From Nucisporomicrobium flavum (GTDB lineage: Bacteria > Actinomycetota > Actinomycetes > Mycobacteriales > Micromonosporaceae): a stretch of 64,000 nt of DNA. Below are positions 24,389 through 32,385 of this stretch, piece by piece. The number at the start of each line of letters is the position of its first letter. Position 1 is the stretch's first letter. A model generated the notes under the pieces. That model saw nothing but the letters and a program-made list of their open reading frames with translations, searched no databases and was not told where the DNA came from. The position numbers were made by a program, and so were the translations under genes. Location: NCBI RefSeq assembly GCF_016464385.1, contig NZ_JADMLH010000028.1, forward strand, positions 1 to 64,000. Direction: 5' to 3'.

Positions 24389-24899
24389 GGTCCCTCTCCT
24401 CCTCGCGCAGGGTGATGTCCTCGGCGGCCAGGACGGCCCGCAACGTGTCCAGTCCCCGCGAGCTCTGGCTCTTGACAGTGCCGGTCCGGCACCCCAGGAC
24501 CTCCGCGGTCTCCTCGACGCTGAGGCCCTCGAGGAACCTCAGCACCAGGACCGCGCGCTGCCTGGGCGCCACATGGCGCAGGGCGGCGTGCAACCGCAGC
24601 CGTTCGTCGACATCACCGGACCGGTCCCGCACCGGCACCTCGGGCAGCGCGTCACCGGCCGACCGCTCCCGCCGCCAGGGCCGCCGCTTCTCCCCGATCG
24701 CGGCCCGGATCACCATGGTCCGGGCGTACGCCTCGGGCGTGCTCACCTTGTTCCACCGCAGATAGAGCTTGGCCAACGCACCGGAGACCGCATCCTCGGC
24801 GGCCTGCCAGTCGCCGCAGGTCACGTACGCAAGAGCGCGCAGCGGCTCGAACCGGACGCGGACGAACTCGCGAAAGCCCTCGTCGTCTTCGGCATCCAC
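24369..24899 (-). CDS. SigE-family ECF RNA polymerase sigma factor
   Basis: 176 aa. Region 2 at about 8-70 (FREFVRVRFEPLRALAYVTC, AEDAVSGALAKLYLRW). Region 4 in the C-terminus (LRHVAPRQRAVLVLRFLEGL, VLGCRTGTVKSQSSRGLD). The GTG at 24899 has GGGAG 10 nt upstream; an alternative in-frame start is 57 nt earlier. Directs a small regulon, probably tied to the membrane protein downstream. Confidence 0.85.
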   Translation of the reverse strand: MDAEDDEGFREFVRVRFEPLRALAYVTCGDWQAAEDAVSGALAKLYLRWNKVSTPEAYARTMVIRAAIGEKRRPWRRERSAGDALPEVPVRDRSGDVDERLRLHAALRHVAPRQRAVLVLRFLEGLSVEETAEVLGCRTGTVKSQSSRGLDTLRAVLAAEDITLREEERDHVLSRP

Positions 24900-25114
24900 T
24901 CGGTAGTGCTCCCTTCGTCGCCACCTAGAGGCGCGCTGGCTGAGGAAAGGTTGCATACCGGGTCGAGATTTTTCGGCGGGGTTGGGTTTCAGGCTTCAGT
25001 CCCTTTCGCTCCGGAATGGCAAGCTTGTGCCCATCATCGCCAGTTCGTCATGGCGATCGTCGTGAGGCCGGGGGACGGGACACAGACCGACGGTCCGGGG
25101 TCAGCCATCGATTG

Positions 25115-25140
25115 GATTAGCTTTTCGACGTACGGGGTAC
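25115..25140 (+). promoter_or_regulatory. Possible stress sigma (SigB/SigF-type) promoter
   Basis: GATT at 25115-25118, 16 nt, then GGGTAC at 25135-25140, one mismatch from the GTTT-N14-16-GGGTA pattern of stress sigma factors. It lies 45 nt before the small membrane protein gene. Confidence 0.3.
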
Positions 25141-25184
25141 AGGCTGCCCCGCGGGAGATGCCCGCCGACGAAACGGAGCGCACC

Positions 25185-25340
25185 ATGTTGATCGTAGGGC
25201 TCATCCTCTTGCTGCTGGGCATCTTCCTGAAGGTGTCGATTCTCTACACGATCGGAATCATCCTCCTGGTGATCGGCGCGGTGCTGTGGATCCTCGGCGC
25301 CGTCGGCCGCCCGGTCGGTGGCCGAAAAGTCTGGTTCTAG
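25185..25340 (+). CDS. Small hydrophobic membrane protein (DUF6131-like)
   Basis: 51 aa with two membrane segments (LIVGLILLLLGIFLKV and TIGIILLVIGAVLWILGA) and a short Gly/Arg tail (GRPVGGRK). This matches the small DUF6131 family common in actinobacteria, function unknown. GGAG lies 7 nt before the ATG; a possible stress promoter is upstream and a strong hairpin follows. Confidence 0.75.
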   Translation: MLIVGLILLLLGIFLKVSILYTIGIILLVIGAVLWILGAVGRPVGGRKVWF

Positions 25341-25363
25341 CATTACCTGATGGACAGTACGGA

Positions 25364-25394
25364 AAAGGCGCCACACCTCCGGGTGGGCGCCTTT
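25364..25394 (+). terminator. Terminator hairpin
   Basis: AAAGGCGCC (25364-25372) and GGCGCCTTT (25386-25394) form a 9-bp stem ending in a T run, an ordinary intrinsic terminator right after the small membrane protein gene. Confidence 0.75.
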
Positions 25395-25433
25395 CCGATG
25401 TCCGGAGCCGAATAGGGGCAGCCGCGGACCGGC

Positions 25434-25892
25434 TCACTGGTCCCAGCGGTGCGCCACGTCGATGGTGATCCGGCCGTGCCCGTCCGAGCCGGTCGAGGCG
25501 GTGACCCGGAACGGCAGCCGGGCGCGTACGCCCAGATCGAAGCTCGTGTAACCCTCATAGCTGCCGGCATAGAGCAGGTCGCGCAACGTCTGGTAGCGCA
25601 GGACATTGACGGCATGGTCGCCCGTACGCCGGTTGTAGGTGACGGTCCCGTCGGTGGCGTAGACGGGCGCGAGCAGCACGACATCGAGGTGGGCATCGCC
25701 GGCCGCGTACGGCGTGACGTTCAACCCTTCGCCGCCGGTGTGGACCGCGTCCGCGTACTCGACGTGGTAGCCGTCAGCCGCGCCGGTGAATTCGAAGACC
25801 GTACGGTCATAGCAGCTCTGCTGACTCGTGGTGACGCGCAGCAGCGCGGCCGGCGCGCGCGGCGGATGGGCCGTGACCAGGGACTGCGACAT
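25434..25892 (-). CDS. AMIN-like domain protein, possibly cut off from its signal peptide by a frameshift
   Basis: 152 aa. CYDRTVFEFTGAADGYHVEYAD, LLYAGSYEGYTSFDLGVR and the closing RITIDVAHRW match secreted AMIN-like proteins of actinobacteria. Those normally start with a signal peptide or lipobox, absent here. A signal-peptide-like ORF lies just upstream in another frame (25907-25978), so the gene may be frameshifted. Binding to cell-wall glycans is inferred from the family. Confidence 0.6.
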   Translation of the reverse strand: MSQSLVTAHPPRAPAALLRVTTSQQSCYDRTVFEFTGAADGYHVEYADAVHTGGEGLNVTPYAAGDAHLDVVLLAPVYATDGTVTYNRRTGDHAVNVLRYQTLRDLLYAGSYEGYTSFDLGVRARLPFRVTASTGSDGHGRITIDVAHRWDQ

Positions 25893-25906
25893 CCGACAAG
25901 TCCCGG

Positions 25907-25978
25907 TCAGCGACCACCGGCGGCAAGCAGCAGCAGCACGACCGCCTGCCGGCCGCCGCGCTCCAGCGGCGTTCGCAT
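25907..25978 (-). pseudogene. Out-of-frame signal-peptide-like ORF before AMIN-like gene
   Basis: 23 codons: basic start MRTPLERGGRQ then VVLLLLAAGGR and a stop. It reads like the signal peptide missing from the AMIN-like protein, but is in another frame. A single-base indel near 25905-25915 would join them. Confidence 0.35.
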
Positions 25979-26031
25979 AGATGACAACGGCGCCGCCACC
26001 CTGACGACCCGCGTCGGGCGCATTTCACGGC

Positions 26032-26535
26032 TCAGCTCTTCAGGAAACCCTTGATCCGATGTGCCGCGTCGGCCGGCGAGATATCAGTGACGTCAATTTT
26101 GACGGTGTCGATCTCGTCATACAGCGGCAGGCGCGCCAGGCTGAGCTCCACAATTTCCGGGCCTCGCTTTCCCGCTGCGATGTCGCGGCTCAGCCTTTCC
26201 GACAGCGCCTCTTCATTGCTGACGAGCGAGAAACTGTGGACCGTGCGGCTTCCATGATTCAGCCTCGCTATGAGATCGTCCAGTATCCGCTGTTCATGGA
26301 GCACCCAGCAGAAGATGATGTTGTCGAACTCCGAGCAGTCGAGGAACCCGTTGAGCAGGTGAGCGATATTGCTCTCAACCATCCGTATCGTCTCCTGCGT
26401 GACGACGAACGGACGCATGTCCCAACACCAGTCACCGTCAAGAAACACGTTCCGCGGGAGTATCCTCTGCAGTTCGCGACACGTCGCGGTCTTGCCGATC
26501 CCCATCGTGCCGCCGACGATGACCAGGTTTTTCAT
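26032..26535 (-). CDS. P-loop nucleotide kinase/ATPase
   Basis: 167 aa. Walker A GGTMGIGKT at about 8-16, DGDWCWDMRPF after strand 2, a Walker-B-like strand NIIFCWVLH, and a lid region SERLSRDIAAGKRGPE. This resembles AAA_33-type small-molecule kinases of the chloramphenicol phosphotransferase-like group. GC is near 57%, well below neighbours, suggesting transfer. ATG at 26535 with a leaderless-type AACACT box; no ribosome site. Confidence 0.75.
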   Translation of the reverse strand: MKNLVIVGGTMGIGKTATCRELQRILPRNVFLDGDWCWDMRPFVVTQETIRMVESNIAHLLNGFLDCSEFDNIIFCWVLHEQRILDDLIARLNHGSRTVHSFSLVSNEEALSERLSRDIAAGKRGPEIVELSLARLPLYDEIDTVKIDVTDISPADAAHRIKGFLKS

Positions 26536-26541
26536 CAACCT

Positions 26542-26547
26542 AGTGTT
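26542..26547 (-). promoter_or_regulatory. Leaderless -10 box AACACT
   Basis: AACACT, spacer aggttg, then the ATG at 26535 on the minus strand. Confidence 0.35.
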
Positions 26548-26846
26548 TCATAGACGATCATGTGTTGGACGTGGTGGTAGCCGGGAAACCAGCTGCGCCG
26601 TACCTAGGCGTGCAGCATGTCCAGGAAGCCGGCGGAGCTTGGCGCCAGCGGCACAACTCCCCAGTCCACGCTCCAGAAGACGACAGGTCACCAAGGGTTC
26701 GCCCCTCCGTTCTCGTCCGCAGCGTTGCTGAACCTTCCAGCGCGTCCGGGGCAGGGAGCCCGGACCGATCAGGAAGAGCAGGCAGGAGCGGCCCGCCGTC
26801 GCTTGGATGCACCCGTGCTCGGCAATTACCTCGACCGGAACCCCGT
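26548..26846. other. About 300 bp without a convincing gene
   Basis: All six frames stay open in part, but none has clear family similarity. Two minus-strand frames look mildly coding: one holds GNNHYVAAADRL and VEVIAEHGC (around 26800-26900), another PASWTCCTPRYGAAGF near its end. They could be a decayed or frameshifted continuation of the gene at 26847-27632. Confidence 0.3.
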
Positions 26847-27632
26847 TCAGGCGGTCCGCGGCAGCGACATAGTGGTTGTTCCCGGCAACGGCATACCTGA
26901 AGAAACAGGCGCCTTGAAGTGTAAGGCGTCCAAGGCGCAACGAAGGAGCGCTTCCCGGTCTGCGGATCCTGCAATCATTTGATGCGCAGAATCGAATCCG
27001 GCGTCGAGCCGGTCGTGGGATCGCCTGAGGTCGCTGAGATATCGCGGGTTCGGCTTCCACAGCATATTGTACGATGGATAGCCGGTCATCCCGTCCGGTA
27101 TCTGATGAGCGGGCTCAACGATCGTGGCATCATGGCCCCTGACGGATGTGAACAGGTCCCAGCTACGCCGCTGCCACAGGAGCCATCCTGGCGTGTTTCT
27201 GCAAAAGCTGTGTACCGCGGCAATCGACATCGCCAGGTAAGCCGCCCGGAATCGCGAGCGAACCCTCCACCGTTCTGGACGCATGCCGGCCTTCGCCTTG
27301 CCCAGCAGACCCGCCCCGTCCGCTTCAATGACCTCGAGCAGAATGTGATACCGCTGTTCGATGGCGGCGCAGATCCCGTGACCGACCGAGGTGGCGTTCA
27401 AGTAATCGAGGTTCGGCGACGCAAGCGGCTGCCCGCTCCACCGGACGGCGAACATCAAGTCCCTGAGCTGGCATTCGATGGTTTTCTCCAGTGCGCTTTC
27501 GATTCGCCGCAACGTGCGCTCGTCCGTCTGCATGACGAGCTTCCGCGCGCCGTTCACGAGCGATATCACCGTGCCGACGTGCTCCAACGCGCCTCCCCAG
27601 GCCCGATCCAACTCCTTACCCCAGACGGTCAA
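26847..27632 (-). CDS. Hypothetical protein in a lower-GC patch
   Basis: 261 aa. Mostly helical, with recognisable but unassigned stretches such as LEKTIECQLRDLMFAVRW, ICAAIEQRYHILLEVIEADG and RFRAAYLAMSIAAVHSFC. I know no family for it. The first in-frame start is a TTG without ribosome site, so the true start may be a later GTG. GC3 drops in the last ~20 codons while another frame looks more coding, so the 3' end may be frameshifted. Confidence 0.45.
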   Translation of the reverse strand: MTVWGKELDRAWGGALEHVGTVISLVNGARKLVMQTDERTLRRIESALEKTIECQLRDLMFAVRWSGQPLASPNLDYLNATSVGHGICAAIEQRYHILLEVIEADGAGLLGKAKAGMRPERWRVRSRFRAAYLAMSIAAVHSFCRNTPGWLLWQRRSWDLFTSVRGHDATIVEPAHQIPDGMTGYPSYNMLWKPNPRYLSDLRRSHDRLDAGFDSAHQMIAGSADREALLRCALDALHFKAPVSSGMPLPGTTTMSLPRTA

Positions 27633-27740
27633 CGAGCCGGCGTGGTGGCACGTTGCCCCCCGCTTTCTCCATCCTCGCGCGCCCGTCCGCGGCCGGTGGT
27701 CAACTACGGCGTTGCCGCCCCGTCCGTGCCGGCTGGGACC

Positions 27741-27746
27741 TAGGGT
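27741..27746 (+). promoter_or_regulatory. Leaderless -10 box TAGGGT
   Basis: TAGGGT, a 6-nt spacer (cgacgc), then the ATG at 27753; no Shine-Dalgarno. Confidence 0.5.
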
Positions 27747-27752
27747 CGACGC

Positions 27753-28847
27753 ATGGCTGATCTCGTGCGCGCTGAGGCGTTGTTCTACCGCCTGGGCGAC
27801 ATCTTCTGCTCGACGTTCATCAAGGGAGTCGATGAGGCGGAAGCGCTGCGCAGGATGGGCGGCTACGCGGACACCTTTGCCCGGCGGTCAGAGGCGGAGC
27901 TGGACGAGCTGATGGACGACTTCGACGAGGGGTACCCGCGGATGGCCGCCGCCCTGGCTCTCGGGGCATGGTCGGTGGTGGTCGAACCGTACGGTTTCGA
28001 GGGTTCAGATGTCGCGCTGCTGGAGTCGCTGTCGCGTGGCACGGAAGCGCTGTCGGTTCTGCGGCACGATTACGCGTCGCCGCAGGTGGCGTACGCGATT
28101 GATGGGACCGTCGTTGCCGGTTTCGACCCGGACTTCTCCGCCGGCGATCGGATGTGGGGCAGCGATCCAGCTGCCCTCAGGCCTTTCATGCGCGATGCCG
28201 GCTTCGCCGATTCGTCCGCGGACGACGAAGACTCGTGGGAGCCGGCCGGTCCCAAGGCTCTGGTCCTGGCCGAGCTCGTCACCGGCACCAGGATGCCCGC
28301 GGACCCGTTCACCGCTGCCGCGTTGTCCGCGCAGATCGAGCCGTGGTTCGTCACTCCGCCCGGTCCGGGGGATCGCCTGACCGCCGACTCGTACGAGCGG
28401 GGCACCGGCGATCTGGTCGCGGCGGCCGAACGCGCCGGCCCTGCGAGACAGCGGACGTCGGCGGTGGCCGAGGTGACCCGGTTGGCTGCGACGCTCGGCC
28501 TCGACGGGATCCCGGAGCTCACGGACTTCCTCGACTCGGCCGCCCAGGGCGTTGCCACACCCGTGGCTGCGGACTCGGGCCTGGGCCATCACGTCCGCGA
28601 CTGGCTGACGGCCCAGAAACGAGCGGGCGATTCCCTCAACGGCCCTGATCGGGCCCGCCTCAGCGATGCGCAGCGAACGCAGGGCTACAGGTACGGCTGG
28701 TTCGTCACCGCGTTGCGCGGACTGCTCGACCCGGACCCGAAGCACGCGCTGCTGGCCGCGCTCAGGCCGGTGGGCTCAGTCCCGGACCTGTTCGGCGGTG
28801 CCGCCGCTCGCAGCGCCGTCCTGAGCTCGATGGCCTCCGGAACGTAA
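27753..28847 (+). CDS. DUF6461-like protein
   Basis: 364 aa. The N-terminal half carries ALGAWSVVVEPYGFEG, LLESLSRGTEALSVL and VAYAIDGTVVAGFDP, the pattern of DUF6461 proteins (unknown function, common in Actinoplanes and Streptomyces). The C-terminal half is helical with TSAVAEVTRLAATLGLDG and no assigned fold. Leaderless start at 27753. Confidence 0.65.
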   Translation: MADLVRAEALFYRLGDIFCSTFIKGVDEAEALRRMGGYADTFARRSEAELDELMDDFDEGYPRMAAALALGAWSVVVEPYGFEGSDVALLESLSRGTEALSVLRHDYASPQVAYAIDGTVVAGFDPDFSAGDRMWGSDPAALRPFMRDAGFADSSADDEDSWEPAGPKALVLAELVTGTRMPADPFTAAALSAQIEPWFVTPPGPGDRLTADSYERGTGDLVAAAERAGPARQRTSAVAEVTRLAATLGLDGIPELTDFLDSAAQGVATPVAADSGLGHHVRDWLTAQKRAGDSLNGPDRARLSDAQRTQGYRYGWFVTALRGLLDPDPKHALLAALRPVGSVPDLFGGAAARSAVLSSMASGT

Positions 28848-28967
28848 CGCCGAAGCGCGCAACTCCACCGCCAGGAGTCCATCCGCTGACAGCAGATTTC
28901 CTTGGGGTGTCGGCGTTTCCCGGCCGATCGTGGAGGCCGGAACGCCGAACGCGAGGAGACAGCGACC

Positions 28968-29594
28968 ATGCAACTCACGAATGGGGTCAGCCCCTGGACC
29001 GCGGGGTCCATCGACGATCAGGTGGCCGCGCGGCTGCTGCATCAGCGGATCATCGTGCTCGGGAGTGAGGTTGACGATCCGGTGGCGAACCGGCTGTGCG
29101 GGCAGCTTCTGCTGCTCTCCGCCGAGGATCCGCTCGGCACGATCAGCCTCTACATCAACTCGCCGGGCGGGTCGGTCAGCGCCGGGCTGGCCATCTACGA
29201 CACGATGCGGCTGATTCCGAACGACGTCAGCACCCTCGCCCTCGGTCTGGCCGGAAGCATGGGCCAGTTCCTGCTCACCGCGGGCACGCCCGGTAAACGC
29301 TTCAGCCTTCCGCACGCGCAGATCCTCATGCATCAGGGTTCCGCCGGCTTCGGTGGCACCGCCGCCGACGTGGAGATCTACGCCGATCAGCTGGAACGGA
29401 TCGGGACCACCCTGCTTCGGCTCACCGCCGAGCACACCGGGCAGAGCTTGGCGGCCGTCGAGCGTGACAGCAGGCGGGACCGGTGGTTCACCGCTGACGA
29501 GGCCCGGGAGTACGGGCTGATCGACCACATTCTGGGCAGCGTCGACGACGTGCGCCCCGCCGTCCAGCGCCTGCCGATGGGGCTGAGCGCATGA
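28968..29594 (+). CDS. clpP: ClpP-type serine protease subunit (ClpP3-like)
   Basis: 208 aa. The catalytic triad sits at the E. coli positions: Ser97 (GLAGSMGQ), His122 (ILMHQGS), Asp171 (RRDRWF). Gly-rich INSPGGSVSAGLAIYDTM is intact. It forms heptameric rings with its partner and needs a Clp ATPase, not encoded here. GAGGAG lies before the ATG at 28968. It overlaps the second clpP gene (ATGA). The pair resembles streptomycete clpP3-clpP4, whose operon is controlled by PopR. Confidence 0.9.
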   Translation: MQLTNGVSPWTAGSIDDQVAARLLHQRIIVLGSEVDDPVANRLCGQLLLLSAEDPLGTISLYINSPGGSVSAGLAIYDTMRLIPNDVSTLALGLAGSMGQFLLTAGTPGKRFSLPHAQILMHQGSAGFGGTAADVEIYADQLERIGTTLLRLTAEHTGQSLAAVERDSRRDRWFTADEAREYGLIDHILGSVDDVRPAVQRLPMGLSA

Positions 29595-30202
29595 GCCAGT
29601 ACACGATTCCCACCGTGGTGGAGAGGACGCCGACCGGCGAGCGCGCCTTCGACATCTACTCCCGGCTGCTCTCCGACCGCATCATCTTCCTCGGCACCGA
29701 GATCGACGACGGCGTCGCGAACGTGGTGATCGCCCAGCTGCTGCACCTCGAGTCGGCCGGCGAGCAGGAGGTCGCGCTGTACATCAACTCGCCGGGCGGC
29801 TCGTTCAGTGCGCTCACGGCGATCTACGACACCATGAACTTCATCCGCTGTGACGTCACGACCTTCTGCGTGGGGCAGGCGTCGTCAGCGGCGGCCGCTC
29901 TGCTGGCGGCCGGCACCCCGGGCAAGCGCTCGGTGCTGCGGCACGCCAAGGTGACGCTGCACCAGCCGTCGAGCCAGGCCCGCGGCACCCTGCCCGACCT
30001 GGCGGTCGAGGCCAAGGAGGTGGCGAAGGTACGGGCCGAGATGGACCGGATACTGGCCGACCACACCGGCCACTCGACAGCGAAGATCCGCGAGGACACC
30101 GACCGCAGCATGGCGCTGACGGCGGCGGAGGCTGTCGCGTACGGCCTGGCCGACCAGGTGATCACCACCCGGCCCGCCCGCGCGTACCGCCTGAGCGCGT
30201 AG
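29591..30202 (+). CDS. clpP: ClpP-type serine protease subunit (ClpP4-like)
   Basis: 203 aa. Ser99 (CVGQASSAAAALL), His124 (KVTLHQPS) and Asp171 (TDRSMAL) make a full triad. It differs from the upstream paralog in the N-terminal 25 residues and handle region (LPDLAVEAKEVAKVRAEMD), as expected for the second ring type of a mixed ClpP. Coupled to the first gene by 4 nt. Convergent with a ClgR/PopR-like regulator 24 nt away. Confidence 0.9.
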   Translation: MSQYTIPTVVERTPTGERAFDIYSRLLSDRIIFLGTEIDDGVANVVIAQLLHLESAGEQEVALYINSPGGSFSALTAIYDTMNFIRCDVTTFCVGQASSAAAALLAAGTPGKRSVLRHAKVTLHQPSSQARGTLPDLAVEAKEVAKVRAEMDRILADHTGHSTAKIREDTDRSMALTAAEAVAYGLADQVITTRPARAYRLSA

Positions 30203-30225
30203 AACGCGGGCCGTCCCCGTACGGA

Positions 30226-30597
30226 TCAGGCGGCGAGCAGCATCACGTCGCCGCCGCGCTGTGGCCGGATCGGGGCCGGCGCCGCAGTGGCCCGGCGCAG
30301 TCGGGCCTGATCGAACCGGAGCACGGCGGCCCGGCCGGCGGTGAGGTCCTGCCGCACCTCGGCGAGCAGGTCGACCAGATCGAGGCCCAGCGAATCGCAG
30401 ACCGCAGCCACGATCTCCGAGCTGGGCTCCTTGCGGCCGCGCTCGACCTCGGAAAGGTACTGCACGGAGACGTTCGCGTCGCGAGCCACCTCGGCGAGAG
30501 TGCGGCGCTGCTCCTGCCGCCGGCGGCGCAGCACCTCACCGACCACCGTGCGCAACAGCGGCCGGCGATGCCCATCGGTGTGCCGCAGGTCAGCCAT
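30226..30597 (-). CDS. XRE-family regulator, ClgR/PopR-like, with C-terminal LAA degron
   Basis: 123 aa. HTH at about 20-75: VVGEVLRRRRQEQRRTLAEV, then VSVQYLSEVERGRKEPSSEI, closely following ClgR/PopR activators of clp genes. It ends VMLLAA; in ClgR and PopR, C-terminal alanines make the protein a ClpP substrate, giving feedback control. It lies beside a clpP pair, supporting this role. Leaderless start at 30597 (TAGGGT box). Confidence 0.8.
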   Translation of the reverse strand: MADLRHTDGHRRPLLRTVVGEVLRRRRQEQRRTLAEVARDANVSVQYLSEVERGRKEPSSEIVAAVCDSLGLDLVDLLAEVRQDLTAGRAAVLRFDQARLRRATAAPAPIRPQRGGDVMLLAA

Positions 30598-30603
30598 AGG
30601 CCC

Positions 30604-30609
30604 ACCCTA
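30604..30609 (-). promoter_or_regulatory. Leaderless -10 box TAGGGT
   Basis: TAGGGT, spacer gggcct, then the ATG at 30597 of the ClgR/PopR-like gene. Confidence 0.5.
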
Positions 30610-30682
30610 GGACCTGACCCCGCCTTTCCGAGGTCCCGGCCGTTAAGCCAGGAGCGAATCCCGCGGCTCTGACCGCCGGGCT

Positions 30683-30694
30683 GCCGCTAGCGGC
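30683..30694. repeat. 12-bp palindrome after PAS/GAF gene stop
   Basis: GCCGCTAGCGGC, a perfect palindrome next to the stop of the sensor gene. Possibly a weak terminator or protein site; nothing more can be said. Confidence 0.3.
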
Positions 30695-32319
30695 TAATAG
30701 CGGAACTTGTGCCGGGCGCTGCGCCGGTTCACCCGCGCCGGCATCTCGTCCACGTTGTCGCGTCCGGGCCGTCGCTCGTCCGGCTCACGGCCCTGGGTAA
30801 AATCCCGCATCGTCACGACGAAGCCCTGGACCAACTTGTCCGCGCGCAGGTCCCGGTACGTGGCCTCGACCAGCACCTGACTCCCGTCGGCCCGTACCAG
30901 CGAGCAGTAGACGACCCCGTCCCCGGAGCTGCGGAACGCCTGACGCAGCGGTACGCGATCATCCGGGTGCACCAGCTCGTCGAGGGTGGCCAGGGGCGGG
31001 AGGTCCTCGGTGCCGAGCAGCTCGCGCAGGGACGGGCTGGCGTACCGGATGCGTTGATCCTCGTCGATCACGACCATGATGTCCGCGCTGTTGCGGATCA
31101 CCGCGCGCAGGTAGAGGTCGCTGTCGCGGCGGCCGACCGCCTCGACCAGGGAGATGCGGTCCAGCGCGAGCGCCGCCTGGCCGGCCAGGACCTCGAGGGT
31201 GTCGCGCGTGGCGGTGAGGATGTCGCGGCGGCCCTCCAGGATGAGGGCTCCGCCGCTGGGCCGGGCGACGGCGAGCGGTTCCAGCCGGAGCGGGCAGACC
31301 AGCGTGGCGTAGTCGCGGTCCGAGTCCTCGGTCCACCAGCTCCGGTGCGCCGGGCCGGGCACCGCTTCGGGCGTGACCCTGCGGTCGTCGAGGGAAAAGA
31401 CGGTGCTGCGGATCGCGTACGGTGGCATGAGCTGGGCGACAGCGGCCCGGACGGCCGCGTCGACGGCTGCGGTGTCGGCGGCGGCGACCAGCGCGGCGCT
31501 CGCCTGCCGCAGGGCGCGCTCCCGTGCCAGGGCCTGACCGTTGAGGGTCACCGAGTCGGTCAGGCGCGTGATGGTCAGCAGAAGCGTGATCGCACCGGCC
31601 GCGGCGATCACCACGCCGTCGCTGACCGTGCCGTGGATCGCCTCGATCAGCAGAACGACCGGCGGGGTCGCGACCGAGATGCCCAGCAGCGCCGCCCAGC
31701 GCGCCCGCCACGGGCTCGGCCGCGGCGCCGCGGGCTCGGTGAGCCTCACCATCGACGGGTGCAGCGCCGCGGCGCCCCAGGCCAGGTAGAGCACCACGAA
31801 CCCGGACTCGCTCAGCCGCCCCGGCCACATCGGCTGCACGATGTCGCTGACCAGGACCCCCACCGCCCCGATGACCAGCAGCACGGCGGAGAGATTCCGC
31901 CCCACGGCGACGAGGACGCGGGCAACGACGGCGAGGAGCAGCAGGGCCCCGATCACGTACGCCCCGGAGACGTTCCCGATCCGGCCCGCGTCGCCGACGA
32001 CGAACACCCAGACCACCAGCAGCGTGGAGCACGCGAACGCGAGCAGGTCGATGAGTCGCGCCCGGTCGACGAGAATCGCGCCGACGCGGGTCAGCCGCAG
32101 CAGACTCCAGGCGACCAGCACGAACATGGCGTAGAAGAAGAAGTCGGCCACGCCGGGCCGGCCCAGCGCGGTCAGCACATCGCCGGCGGCGCTCGCCACG
32201 ATGGCCCCGGCGAGCAGGAGCCAGGGGCCGACCCGGGCGGGCCGGTGACGACGGACGCCGTAGACGATGGCGGCCGCGCTCCCGAACCCCAGCACAACCC
32301 ATTCGAAGGCCCTCAGCAC
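30694..32319 (-). CDS. Multi-pass membrane sensor with GAF and PAS domains
   Basis: 541 aa. About eight membrane helices in the first 270 residues, then a GAF-like domain (about 280-400; ALRQASAALVAAADTAAVD to LAGQAALALDRISLVEAV) and a PAS domain (about 405-520; VIRNSADIMVVIDEDQRIRYASPSL, VHPDDR). In Actinoplanes such N-termini usually precede GGDEF-EAL domains, but this one stops after PAS with a basic tail, so no output domain is present. GTG start. Confidence 0.75.
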   Translation of the reverse strand: MLRAFEWVVLGFGSAAAIVYGVRRHRPARVGPWLLLAGAIVASAAGDVLTALGRPGVADFFFYAMFVLVAWSLLRLTRVGAILVDRARLIDLLAFACSTLLVVWVFVVGDAGRIGNVSGAYVIGALLLLAVVARVLVAVGRNLSAVLLVIGAVGVLVSDIVQPMWPGRLSESGFVVLYLAWGAAALHPSMVRLTEPAAPRPSPWRARWAALLGISVATPPVVLLIEAIHGTVSDGVVIAAAGAITLLLTITRLTDSVTLNGQALARERALRQASAALVAAADTAAVDAAVRAAVAQLMPPYAIRSTVFSLDDRRVTPEAVPGPAHRSWWTEDSDRDYATLVCPLRLEPLAVARPSGGALILEGRRDILTATRDTLEVLAGQAALALDRISLVEAVGRRDSDLYLRAVIRNSADIMVVIDEDQRIRYASPSLRELLGTEDLPPLATLDELVHPDDRVPLRQAFRSSGDGVVYCSLVRADGSQVLVEATYRDLRADKLVQGFVVTMRDFTQGREPDERRPGRDNVDEMPARVNRRSARHKFRY

Positions 32320-32385
32320 GCATAACTAGTACCAGCGGCATTGCTGTCTGTCCACGTCGGTATATACGTAGAGCTACGCTTTGTC

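Noticed and set aside
26979..27743. 254-codon plus-strand frame
   Set aside because: Opposite to the minus-strand hypothetical gene; lacks a ribosome site and reads as Pro/Arg-rich shadow.
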